Below, piece after piece: positions 32,674-42,045 of a stretch of DNA of 64,000 bases. The notes beneath the pieces were generated by a model. That model was given only the letters and a program-made list of their open reading frames with translations. It had not been told where the DNA came from and made no database searches. A program made the position numbers and the translations under genes. Position 1 is the first letter of the stretch. Each line of letters begins with the position of its first letter. Source of the DNA: Coniochaeta sp. PMI_546 (Eukaryota > Ascomycota > Sordariomycetes > Coniochaetales > Coniochaetaceae); contig MU271146.1 in the NCBI GenBank assembly GCA_021432605.1, forward strand, positions 1,674,001 to 1,738,000, given 5' to 3'.

Positions 32674-33454
32674 GGCGACTGACTTAAGGCAAACTTCAGA
32701 GTCGAAACCTGGCGAATGGTTTTCAACCCAACACGAGGTGGGAAGCCTCGGATGTTATATCATGGTAGCATTCTGTAACCCGACAAGGCTACCGACACCA
32801 TCCTTATTTCCATTCCTGGTTCAATATTCTCCATCCTGGGTGCGGTGCAGCGTTGCTGCTACCCCAAAGTGACAGCTCAGCATGCTGAAGCTCGAGCGTC
32901 GACCGTGTCTTACAGGGGTGGTTCGTCTTGCACCATTACCGCCCAGTCCGCCCTATCCAATCTCGACGCTATCACCTATCGGAGCTGGCCGCGGGTGGGG
33001 TTCACTATCACGACCGCTGACATCCGCCGGGGTCGGGGCACTTCAACCCACGTTCCGGGACTTCGTTTCCGTCGTTGCATGCAGCTGTGGCGGTCCACTC
33101 CTCTCCGCATTCGTCGCTATCGCCGATCCACTCCTCTATCGTGCCGCCCGCCTCCGGGTATCAGACGTTGATAATGCAGAGATACCGGCAGCACTTGTCA
33201 ATATTGGGTTTGACCCAGACTGCTGGGACGAGCCAGAGTGTTGCCAGGACATTTCGTGGCTTGGCATTATTCCAACGACACACTCATTCGACTTCCTCAA
33301 GTCTCACGGTCCCGTGACGAGCGCAGGCTAATGTGCGTGTGTCATCTCCTTCTCGACCTTCTATTTACTCCACCAAAGGCGCCGCCGTGTACCCAGTTGC
33401 ACTGTAGAGATATAGAGACAAACAGACAAACATACAAACATACGATCGTAAACA
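32674..33454. promoter_or_regulatory. Divergent purine-gene promoter with UaY-like and GATA sites
   Basis: TCGG-AGCTGG-CCGC at 32979-32992 matches 7 of 8 fixed bases of TCGG-N6-CCGA, the site of the purine-pathway activator UaY in Aspergillus. Five HGATAR sites (AreA type, read on the minus strand) lie at 32969-32974, 32976-32981, 33005-33010, 33117-33122 and 33136-33141; two of them abut or overlap the UaY-like site. An ACAAACAT-type short repeat lies just before the amidohydrolase start. Factor binding is inferred from consensus only. Confidence 0.5.
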
Positions 33455-34965
33455 ATGGGCGAGGCACCAGCTGTGACCGTCATCAAGGATGTCACCATCA
33501 TCACCGTCGATCAGCACCGCAGGATAATCCTCGATGGCCACATCGTCATCAAGGGCTCGCGTATCACTCGAGTCTCCTCAGGAAGTCCTGACGATGTTCC
33601 ACCAGACGCGAGGATCATCTCACTCCCCGGCCGAATCATCATCCCCGGCCTCATCAACACACACGCCCACCTTGCCCAGTCCCTCCTACGAGGTCTAGCC
33701 GAAGATCTACCTCTTCACTCATGGCTCTGTGACCGAATTTGGCCCTTGGAGGCCGCCTACGCAGGTGAAGGCGACGAAGCAGACGGCTATATCGCCGCCC
33801 GAGTCACCATAGCCGAGATGCTGAAGAGCGGCACGACCTGCTTTCTAGAAGCCATGCTCACTCATCGGAGCGGCTTCGGAAATGTAGTCAGAGCCGTCGA
33901 GGAGATGGGCATCAGAGCGTGTCTAGTATGATCTCCCCCTCCCACCCTCCACCTACCTCTTACCTCCAGGCACTCACTCCAAGCCAGGGTAAACTCACAA
34001 AAGGCCAAGAGAGCCCCCCAGTCGAAGCCCTGCGCGACGCCCGCGACAAGGACCTGGTGCACATGAGCATCCCCTCCCTGGTGGAAGCACACACGACGCA
34101 CAACAACACGGCCAACTCCCGCGTCCAAGTCTGGGCAGCCCTGGGCACGCCCCGCGGCGCCCCGCTCTCGGCCTACCAGGAGGTGGCGGACGCGTGCCGC
34201 GCGCACGACATGGGCATCACGATGCACTGCGCCGAGGCCCCGCGCGACCCGGGCCTCATCGCCGAGTCGTACTCTGGCCGGACGCCCGCGCAGTTCTGCT
34301 CCGACGCCGGCCTGCTCGGCCCCAAGACCGTGCTGGCCCACATGGTCCACGTGCCTGTCGGCACGGACGGGCCGATCCTGGCCCGGTCCGGGGCGACGGT
34401 GGCGCATAATCCGGCTAGTAACCTCAAGCTGTCGAGCGGCATCGCGCCGGTACAGGCCATGCTGGGGGCGGGGGTGAATGTGGCGCTGGGCACGGACGGG
34501 GCGCCGTGTAACAACACGTATGATATGCTTAGGGAGATGCATCTTGCGGCCATGCTGCATAAGGGGGCGGGGATGGATGCGAGCGCGGTCGGGGCGCATG
34601 CGGCGCTGGAGATGGCTACTGTTAACGGGGCCAGGGCGTTGGGGCTTGAGGGGGAGGTGGGTAGTTTGGAGGTCGGGAAGAAGGCGGACTTGGTGGTGCT
34701 TGATGTTAGGGGTGTCTGGGCTGCGCCGTGGGATAGGGAGGGGGTGGAAGGAGGCGGGATGGATCCCGTTAGTTTGGTTGTGGGTTGCTGTACGGGGCGG
34801 GATGTCGAGATGGTGTTAGTGGATGGAGAGGTATTGGTTGAGGGAGGTAGGCTGGTGGGCGTTGACGAGGCTGAGGTTGTGGCCGCTGCGAGAAGGTCAA
34901 TCAGGGGGATCAGGCAGAGGAGTGGAGTTAGAGCTCCGGCGAAGCAAGGGTGGGTTGTCGAATGA
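33455..34965 (+). CDS. Amidohydrolase, TrzA/AtzB-MTA/SAH deaminase type
   Basis: This metal-dependent deaminase or hydrolase has 482 residues in two exons (33455-33925 and 33988-34965). The intron (GTATGA...GCCAG) restores ACLGKLTKG at the junction. Catalytic landmarks of the COG0402 amidohydrolases are all present: PGLINTHAHLAQ (HxH at 70/72), MHCAEA (His 237, Glu 240), VLAHMVH (His about 275), and VALGTDGAP (Asp about 327). Family members deaminate purine-like or triazine rings (S-adenosylhomocysteine, methylthioadenosine, guanine, 8-oxoguanine, hydroxyatrazine); the substrate cannot be chosen from these motifs. Divergence from a NAT purine permease favours a purine or purine-like substrate. 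It does not show guanine-deaminase-specific blocks that I can recognise. From about 34450 the sense strand becomes unusually rich in G runs compared with the 5' half. Confidence 0.88.
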
Positions 34966-35094
34966 CTTGGCCAGAGTTTTCCTGAAGTGTACGTGGGCAA
35001 TGAATGTTAGAAGCTAATGTACACGTCAAGAAGAAGCGAAAAACTGAACCTGTTGCTCTAGCTTGGGGGGCGGGCCATGGATAGATGCTGTCAA

Positions 35095-35982
35095 TTAGTA
35101 TCCCCTGGCCATGACTGCCATCTGCATCTTGGATATCTTACTCGACGACTGCTTCACTACATGACGACCACGTTTGCAGCCCTTGTCGCCCTCTCCCTGT
35201 CCTCCGCAGCAATCCCACTTGAAGCCATCCGGATATTCTCTCCGGTTGTGCTCCGTATCGAGATCCCCGTCGTTGTCGTACCAGTCTGTCCAGACATCTG
35301 CCTCATAATCGACGTTAAGGTGCCCTAGAGATCCATATTAGCGACGACAGTGATGTGAGATGATGTGCGACCGCCTACCAGGATGGTACCAGCAACTACC
35401 GCCATCATTGTCCCTTTCCAAGAAGGCCTCGCTGCAATTGCCGCAGGTCTGGACTCGTGGGACTGTATTTTGCATCCTCCGCTTGGGCGTAGCGGCCACA
35501 TGTATATCGTAAGAGCAACCTTTATCACCGTCTGCTGGCTGATTGCAGCAGTCCCAGATGAAATAACGTGCATATTTCTTGCGGTTGTGCTCGGTATCTA
35601 TGGGGCCACGGGCATTCTCATCCCAGCCAAACCACACACCCGAGTCATTGCACGGTACCAGCGTTCCTACGAAGAGTGGTCAGAAAAGAGGGAAGCTGTG
35701 TTGTACAATCCTGGGAAGCCTGGTACCAGGGTGCGAACAACAAGGGGGCGCTCTGGCATCCCTCCCGTCATCCACGAAAGTCTCTCCGCAATTCTTGCAG
35801 AGGTTGATCTCGGGCGGCTCCTCTTCCACTTTGCGTTTCTTGCTGGCTACCTCTGCCGCTGTTCGGGCCTCGAGCGCACCGAGGTACCTCAATGCCCTCA
35901 TCTCCGTCTCGGGATCTCTCTCGCAAAGGGCCGTCAAGACTCTCCGGACCGTCGCATCTGATGCTTTGTGAAAACGTGCCAT
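35095..35982 (-). CDS. Two-module Cys/His-rich (zinc-binding type) protein
   Basis: This protein has 257 residues in three exons (35982-35727, 35666-35379 and 35324-35095). It has an N-terminal helix block (FHKASDATVRRVLTALCERD) and then two copies of a fungal Cys/His module. Module 1 is CKNCGETF ... CCSHPG, then WFGWDE ... DTEHNRKKY ... WDCC ... GC. Module 2 is CGNCSEAF ... CWYHPG, then DVWTDWYDNDGDLDTEHNR ... WDCCGG ... KGC ... GRH. In both copies a phase-1 intron splits the Gly codon of HPG, so exon 2 is a symmetric 1-1 exon that carries the second half of module 1 plus the first half of module 2. The Cys/His spacing suggests one zinc site per module. I recognise the domain as widespread in fungi but know no function for it. 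The next gene upstream is a one-module paralog. Confidence 0.82.
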
Positions 35983-36391
35983 GGCATGTGACGACACGAC
36001 ATCTTGACGATTATCGCGCAAATATATGACTGACAGAGCGAGAGCAAGAGCCGTACCGTGAGTTATCAGCCTTGAAGATATGGGCAGTCTCGGTGAAGCT
36101 CATGCAACGGCGTTGATGGACGACGGGAGATACACTTGGGGAGAATACAATTAAGATTAAAGAGCAGGGACCAGCTCAACCAAAAGTTTCCTCCCCAGCA
36201 ACTATCCAAGTCTACCTTACCGGGAAGCGCAATTCAATGAACAAGGTAGGTACAATTAGTCAGGTGGCGCCTGTTGCCTTGCCAGCTACCTTACCGGTAC
36301 TCCCATTCACCATGTTAATCCCCCCCGTCTCACGCGCGGGATGAAGACGGAATTGAAGCTTCCATGGCAATGCCGCGTGCCTTAGCTTCAA
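35983..36391. other. Intergenic, no gene seen
   Basis: This 409-bp spacer lies between the two tandem Cys/His-rich paralogs. It has TACCTTACC motifs near 36213 and 36289 and presumably the promoter of the two-module gene. Nothing else is seen. Confidence 0.45.
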
Positions 36392-36998
36392 TCAGTCCTC
36401 CGTCAGGTCGATCGTCACCGCAATCTTGGGCACCTCCTCCGTGGTTTTCCGTCGTTTCACAGCGATGGCCTCGTGCCGGGCATATTCGCAGCCTTCCTTG
36501 CCATCTCCGGGCTCATCGCAACAGTCCCACCTGAAGCCCTCTGGGTATTCGTTGCGGCTTTCCTCGCTATCGATGATGCCGTGGCAGGGCTCGTCCCAGT
36601 CGTCCCACGTTGACGACTCGTAGTCGACAGCCAGGTACCCTGGAAAGATGTGTCAATGAGAATCTCGATTTGAAGGGACTGTGGTCAGGCTTCTCTCTAC
36701 CTGGGTGGTGGAAGCAAGCACGGTCGCCGTTATGCTCTTCTAGAAAGCCCTCGCCACAGTTCCTGCAGATATAGACTTCGGGCAGACTCTCGTCGGCTTT
36801 GCGTTTAGTGGCGGCTTTCAGTTCTTGTTGACGCTCTGACCCGTCCACATGGGATCGGTAATGGTCTGAGGTAAATGCGTCAAGACATGCGGACGCCTTC
36901 TCTTCGATTTCCGCGTCGCTCTCGCACAAGGCCGTCAGAACTCTCCGGATCACCTCGTTCGAGGCTTTTTCAAGGCGTGTCACGCACTTGGAGGCCAT
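36392..36998 (-). CDS. One-module Cys/His-rich (zinc-binding type) protein
   Basis: This protein has 181 residues in two exons (36998-36701 and 36639-36392) with a 61-nt phase-1 intron inside the Gly codon of CFHHPG, the same place as in the downstream two-module paralog. The N-terminal block LEKASNEVIRRVLTALCESD aligns closely with that paralog. The module is CRNCGEGF ... CFHHPG, then STWDDWDEPCHGIIDSEESRNEYP, FRWDCCDE ... KEGCEYARHEA. The tail is basic and then acidic (VKRRKTTEE ... TIDLTED). Cys and His positions fit a single structural zinc site; the function is unknown. The tandem orientation and shared intron point to local duplication. The start ATG begins MASKCVTRLEKASNE, which matches the paralog's MARFHKASD start in length. 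Confidence 0.82.
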
Positions 36999-37349
36999 CT
37001 TATCACCCTTTTTTGCAGCGAAAATGAGACCAGGCGAGAGCCAGGTGTCGGTCGTTTATGTTGGCGTACTGCTGGCCCATAGGCATTACAGTGTTTGGAG
37101 TCTGTGCGGGTGTTGTGATTGAAGATGAGCGTCGATGCTCGACGGACGCGGTGATCGCCAGATCGCCACTTCACTTTGCAACGGGTTCAGCCACAGCACC
37201 ATGCTATCCTTGCTCATCGCTCGCATTCTTGGGCACACGCACGCGGTGCCCCGCCATTGTCCGACTTTTGATACCGGACGCTCGATGCAACATCTCTATC
37301 CTGGCTCCGCACTAATTCGATATACGTCCGTACACGCAGCCGAATCAAT

Positions 37350-37790
37350 TATTCTCGCTGCGGTCAAATCCACAGTCTCGAGCTTGATTGTCTTGTTAGA
37401 GAACTTTTTTGCGCTTCGTGACGATTGCTTCGTGTGCGTAATACTCGTAGCCCGGCGAGAAGCTCGCTTTACCCTCAATCATGGGTCGTCATGGAAGCTT
37501 ATAAGTTACCTTGTTGCGGAGCTGATCCAGCACTTTGTCAACACAGCCTCATAATATGCAGGGTGGTCGACAAGCGTCTCGAATCGATCTAGATATCAGC
37601 GTAAAGTTTCTCATGGACAGTTGTGCAATATATGTGTCTGTGTGGCATGGGATGGTGCCGTTGACTGGAGATGTGCGAGAGAAACGGGACACACAACTCA
37701 AATCAACAGTAAGAACACCACTTACATGTGTCATTAGGTTCCTCTGTTCGAAATTTGGGATGTCTGGGCAGATATCGGCCTCATCCTGAC
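37350..37790 (-). pseudogene. Decayed copy of the Cys/His-rich gene family
   Basis: Three blocks on the minus strand resemble the neighbouring paralogs in the right order. At 37790-37757, GATGAGGCCGATATCTG decodes as DEADIC, beside YEADVW in the two-module gene. At about 37660-37620, PCHTDTYIAQLSMRNF lies beside PCHGIIDSEESRNEYP. At about 37455-37360, GYEYYAHEAIVTKRKK and, after a frameshift, ETVDLTA lie beside GCEYARHEAIAVKRRK and VTIDLTE. Stops and a frameshift separate the blocks, several Cys are lost, and no N-terminal exon is evident. A spliced functional gene cannot be fully excluded. Confidence 0.45.
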
Positions 37791-38033
37791 CACATGGCTG
37801 ACTTCAGATTCCAATATGGCCGGCACCCGCTTGAAGGTTTCGTCTCGGCCCTTGACAACCTTGCTACACCAACTGAGTCACGGAGAAGCGAGCATGTCAA
37901 GCTACAAAGCCACGCCGATCCAAACTCTAACAGACTATATTAACGGCGAGGGAGACCTCACAGTACGGTTCCAAAGCTGGAATCCTCCTTGACTCTTGTT
38001 CGATCCGGTCAAAGCCTGCCACACGCACACACC

Positions 38034-39845
38034 ATGAAATCTATCTCCTGTCTAACTTTGGTCCTGGGGACAGGTCTCACGCTCCCCAGGGCTACTACCT
38101 CCTTTCCTCTCTCAGGCAACACTACACTCTCACTACGTGCCTGGGGCGACCTTCAAGAGGCCCCCAACTTCATTCCCGACTATCCCACCGCCGTCGCAGG
38201 CAACCCTTTTCTCCCAAACCTCTACACCACGCCGGAGATCGCCTTCTACGAGGGGCTCTACTGGGTCTTTGCCGCCCCCAGCCCGATCAACGAGCGCTGC
38301 TTCCAGCATTACTTCGACGCCTACTCGTCCGCGGACATGGTCAACTGGACCAAGCACGACAAAGTCCTCAACCGCGCGAACTTCCACCAGGAGGGCGCCT
38401 ACCACTGGGCCGTCTGCGCCTTCCAGTCGCCCCACTCCGTCTTCCGCGACGGCAAGTACTACCTCTACTTCGGCGCCGGCGACCCGGAGCACGACCTGTC
38501 TGGCGGGGTGGCGGTCGGCGTGGCCGACAAGCCCGAGGGACCGTACAAGGACCCGCTCAACCACGCCCTGCTGCACAGGGGCCACGGCGACCTGCGCGGG
38601 GCGCGCATGACGGACCCGAGCGTGCTGGTCGACGACGACGGGCAGGCGTACCTGTACTACGGCGGCCGGGCGCCGAGCTACGAGGGCGTCCAGCGACCGA
38701 AGGTCATCATGGTCAAGCTGAACAGGGACATGATCTCGCTGGGTGAGTTCAAAGACGACAAGGGTAACTCGATCGTGTTCAAGGAGGTCACGCCCAGCCA
38801 GTATGGAGGTGCGGTGAGGGTGTTCAAGCGGCAGAACCAGTACTACATGATGTGGAGCGAGGGGAACCCGGACGAGGAGGATTCTCAGGTCGCGTACGGC
38901 ATCTCGATGCTGCCGACGGGGCCGTGGAAGCGGATGGGCCCTGTGCTGGAGAAGGATGACGGGATCGCCACGAGTCCCGGGCACGCGGGTGTCGTCAACG
39001 TGCCCGGCACGGACGTCTGGTACGTCTTTTACAACCGCCGGCAGCTCGGGGAGTATACCGACTGGTACGCGTGCGGGAGCCAGAAAATGGTGTACTGCCG
39101 TCAGAACGTGGCGGCTTACAAGAGGGTTCTGGCGTACGAGAGGATGGAGTTTACGCAGGACGGGAGGATCAAGCCCATCGTCATGGGGGTGCAGGATAAC
39201 TTCGACGACGAGAACGTGTACAACTGGCTCGTCTATACGAGCGGCGACTACTGGGTCCAGGATAAGCAGCTACACGGCAGGAAGGGCATACTGGCGCTGA
39301 ACACCAAGTTATGGGACGTGGTGGCCGAAGCCGACGTCTGGCTCATGGAGACCACGGCCGAGAACGGGAATGCAGGCTTGGTGGTCCGCTTGAGGCCGCA
39401 TCCCGCTCTGCCCCGCGGAGTCATTGCTTCACAGTTCGACGCATGGAAGGGGCCGGACGACTACGAGGGCACTTATGCCGGCATCAGCGCGGCGGACGGA
39501 GGGAAGGTGGTGCTGGGGATCGCGGCTGGTGGCAAGTGGTACCCGCTGGCCGAGGTGAGCATGCCGGTCCAGCTGGGCAAGCGCTACTTCCTCAGAGTCG
39601 CAGCTCGGGAGGGCGAGGTCGAGGTGTTTGTCGACGACATGCAGACGCCGCGGATCGTGTCCAAGTGCAATGATGATGACAGCCCTAGTGGGCTGCCGGT
39701 GCAGCCGCTCTGCCGCTACCAGCCGGGCATGCCGCGCCCGTATGTGCGGTGGGATAATAGGGAGTCTGGGCTCGTTGGGAATGTGGGTGTGCGGGTGTTT
39801 GATGCGACGGCTGTATTTGACAACTTTCGGGCTCACAGGCTGTGA
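38034..39845 (+). CDS. Secreted GH43-fold protein (five-bladed propeller), possibly inactive
   Basis: This protein has 603 residues and no intron. An N-terminal signal peptide (MKSISCLTLVLGTGLTLPRA) is followed by a GH43-like beta-propeller (about 50-390) and a C-terminal beta-sandwich (about 400-603) with a DNFDDENVYNWLVYTSGDYW start and a final AVFDNFRAHRL strand, like laminin-G/DUF1080-type modules on GH43 enzymes. Family knowledge: GH43 enzymes cut arabinan and xylan using an Asp base, an Asp pKa modulator and a Glu acid. The modulator block is clear (MTDPSVLVDDDGQAYLYYGG, Asp 194). The base block, normally ADPS/DP, reads LYTTPEIAFYEGLYW (Thr 66 in place of Asp), and the acid block, normally EGP/EG, reads QYGGAVRVFKR. 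Inactivity or a divergent subfamily is therefore likely. The start is the Kozak-like ACCATGA at 38034; an in-frame ATG at 37989 would spoil the signal peptide. Confidence 0.85.
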   Translation: MKSISCLTLVLGTGLTLPRATTSFPLSGNTTLSLRAWGDLQEAPNFIPDYPTAVAGNPFLPNLYTTPEIAFYEGLYWVFAAPSPINERCFQHYFDAYSSADMVNWTKHDKVLNRANFHQEGAYHWAVCAFQSPHSVFRDGKYYLYFGAGDPEHDLSGGVAVGVADKPEGPYKDPLNHALLHRGHGDLRGARMTDPSVLVDDDGQAYLYYGGRAPSYEGVQRPKVIMVKLNRDMISLGEFKDDKGNSIVFKEVTPSQYGGAVRVFKRQNQYYMMWSEGNPDEEDSQVAYGISMLPTGPWKRMGPVLEKDDGIATSPGHAGVVNVPGTDVWYVFYNRRQLGEYTDWYACGSQKMVYCRQNVAAYKRVLAYERMEFTQDGRIKPIVMGVQDNFDDENVYNWLVYTSGDYWVQDKQLHGRKGILALNTKLWDVVAEADVWLMETTAENGNAGLVVRLRPHPALPRGVIASQFDAWKGPDDYEGTYAGISAADGGKVVLGIAAGGKWYPLAEVSMPVQLGKRYFLRVAAREGEVEVFVDDMQTPRIVSKCNDDDSPSGLPVQPLCRYQPGMPRPYVRWDNRESGLVGNVGVRVFDATAVFDNFRAHRL

Positions 39846-40614
39846 TGCGGGATAGATAGGTGTGCCAGTCAAGTCACATCCAAGATGGCTCGTTGGAAGG
39901 GGTAGCGTTGGAGTCAGCCATCGTACATGTTCGGGGCCATCCGCATTGGGTCCATATTCGCGGCGTATCGCCGTCTTGATTATTGGCTGGCGTCTTGTCT
40001 TTTACACTGCGATATCGAGTAACAGCATAATGTCATGGATTTAAGGATCGTTAGGAGGTATTTTTCGTGACTCCGTCGAGATGAAGTTGATTGACGATGA
40101 CGACGTGTAAGATCTGGACGCTAATGACGATGATTGGTCAACGACATTCTAATCCATCGGCGGACTCCGACATGAGGGAGAATCACAGTGGGTTCCTAAG
40201 GGAGCCCCAATCGCCAAGCATCCTCAATGTGACAACACCATAAAGATTACGGGGGAGGCCGTTGATATCCCTTTCTATCTGGCCAGAGAGGATTTTTGCT
40301 CTGAGCCGCGGCAGGATGAGTGCCGAGATGGAAGACGCGCTGATGCGAGACAACTGTTGGCTATCCTTCGGCAAGAAGCTCGCCATAGATTAACAGAATG
40401 CAACCGGGCCAGGTCCGAGATTCTTCAAAGATATGAAACTCAAAGTATATCCGAGTCCCAGTTCTTGACCGTGCAAACACTTTGTATGGACATACTAACT
40501 AGCAAGCACAAATAAGTCTGCCTTCCTTCATCGTGACATCTTACCCCTGACCCCTTTCCACACCTCAAGCACAACCACTCCCCTATTGTCACAATCGCTT
40601 CTACAATTCCCACA
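39846..40614. other. Intergenic, no gene seen
   Basis: This spacer lies between the GH43-like gene and the oxygenase gene, both on the plus strand. A pyrimidine-rich leader directly precedes the oxygenase start. A 67-residue minus-strand frame at 40183-40386 has no domain or splice support. Confidence 0.45.
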
Positions 40615-41667
40615 ATGGGCGAAACAAAATACTCCAACCGCTCCATCCCCAAGATCTCCATGGCCGACTTCCCCAACCGCATAGACACCATCACAGCCCA
40701 GCTCGTCGCGGCGGCAGAGACAGACGGCTTCTTCGTCCTGGTGGACCACGAGATCAGCCCCTCGGAAATCGAGAGCCAGTTCGAGGCCTCGGAGCGCTTC
40801 TTCTCCCTCCCGGACTCGACCAAGGCCACCGTGCCCTTCAGCCACCTCAACGCGGGCTGGGAGAAGAACGCCCAGGTCCGGCCCTCGACCGGCCAGCCGG
40901 ACAAGAAGGAGTCCTACCAGATGCAGTTCGGCGAGCACATGGACCGGCTGTGGCTGCCCGAGGAGACCCTGCCCGGCTTCCGCGACCAGAGCCTGGCCTT
41001 CATGCACAAGTGCCACTCCCTCTCGCAGAAGCTCATGGTCTGCCTCGCGCGCGGGCTGGGTTTCGCCGACGACTACTTCGTTAGGGCCCACGACGTGTCG
41101 AGGCCCAACGTCCAGAGCGTGCTGCGGGCGCTGCATTACTTCGAGCTTGACCCCGGCGTGCCGACGCCGGAGGGGTATTATCGGGCTGGCGAGCATGCCG
41201 ACTGGGATTTCCTGACGCTGCTGTTCCAGCGGCCCGGCCAGAGCGGGCTGGAGATCTGTCCGGGACGGGAGGTGTTCACCGAGTACGGGCTTGGAGACAC
41301 CTGGACTAAAGTCGAACCTGTGTTGGGGGAGATTGTGTGCAATATGTGAGTTTCGATTCTTTGCGCTCTGGACTGGAACCTCGGGGGGCGAGCGGATGCT
41401 AATAGAAGAGCAAATAGTGGTGATCTCCTCATGTCCTGGAGTGACGACCGGTTCAAGTCCACCCTCCACCGCGTCAAGACACCCACGGACCCGGCGGTCG
41501 ACTACTTCGGCCCCCGGTACAGCCTGGCCTTCTTCAATCAGCCCAACACCGACTGCGAGATCCAGGGCCCGCAGAAGAAATATCCCATGGTGACCGGTGC
41601 GCAGTTCACCGAGCTGGCCATGAAGCGCAACTTTGCCACATTGGCCAAGACTGTTGCAGCTGCATAG
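40615..41667 (+). CDS. 2-oxoglutarate/Fe(II) oxygenase, isopenicillin-N-synthase-like
   Basis: This enzyme has 326 residues in two exons (40615-41345 and 41418-41667) joined across a 72-nt intron so that NIGDLLMSWSDDRF is restored. The DIOX_N part starts IPKISMADFPNR and includes ETDGFFVLVDHEI and ASERFFSLPDSTK. The jelly-roll core has the iron ligands GEHADWDFLTLLF (His 194, Asp 196) and STLHRVKTP (His 261), and the 2-oxoglutarate Arg in GPRYSLAFF (Arg 277). All catalytic positions are intact. Family knowledge: members hydroxylate, desaturate or cyclise small molecules, including flavonoid-like and secondary metabolites. Neighbours do not form a recognisable biosynthetic cluster, so the substrate is unknown. 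The start ATG (MGETKYSNRSIPKIS) gives the usual short lead into the domain. Confidence 0.9.
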
Positions 41668-42045
41668 ACTAGATTACCTTGGAGCGCAGTGATAAATACT
41701 GCATGTAGCATTGTGAGTACGGTTGTGGGGATTGTCACTTGGGTCGAGGCATCGGTAGCATCATCTGTGAAGCATTTAGCTCTTCATTTCGCACGAACAT
41801 ATATGATACAATTCGCTTTTTGCCCAGGCTCTAGAACCATGAAATGCAATTCCCAGCTTTTTGCCTTATCACAAATCCTTGCTCCGTCCCTGTACCTCCT
41901 ACAACACTGACCCAATCCGAGTAATCAGACAGAAGACAAGCTCCCGCTTCTCCCATGGCAAATTGGAAACTTGCCCGCTGTCAAAAGGTCCAGTAAAAGA
42001 AAGGTCGTCTCCGAGAGATTGTGTACCTGATCAGGGCACACAGCC
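41668..42045. other. Convergent 3' spacer, no gene seen
   Basis: This 378-bp region lies between the stops of the oxygenase gene and the TRAP-alpha-like gene, so it should be two facing 3' UTRs. No RNA gene or repeat is seen. Confidence 0.5.

Noticed and set aside
34450-34770. Canonical G-quadruplex
   Set aside because: G tracts are present but at least one loop exceeds 7 nt in each candidate, so only a general G-rich note is given.
38133-38984. 283-residue minus-strand frame opposite the GH43-like gene
   Set aside because: It is a shadow of high-GC third positions; the sense frame has a signal peptide and GH43 blocks.
40183-40386. 67-residue minus-strand frame between the GH43-like and oxygenase genes
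   Set aside because: Too short, no splice partner, no domain.
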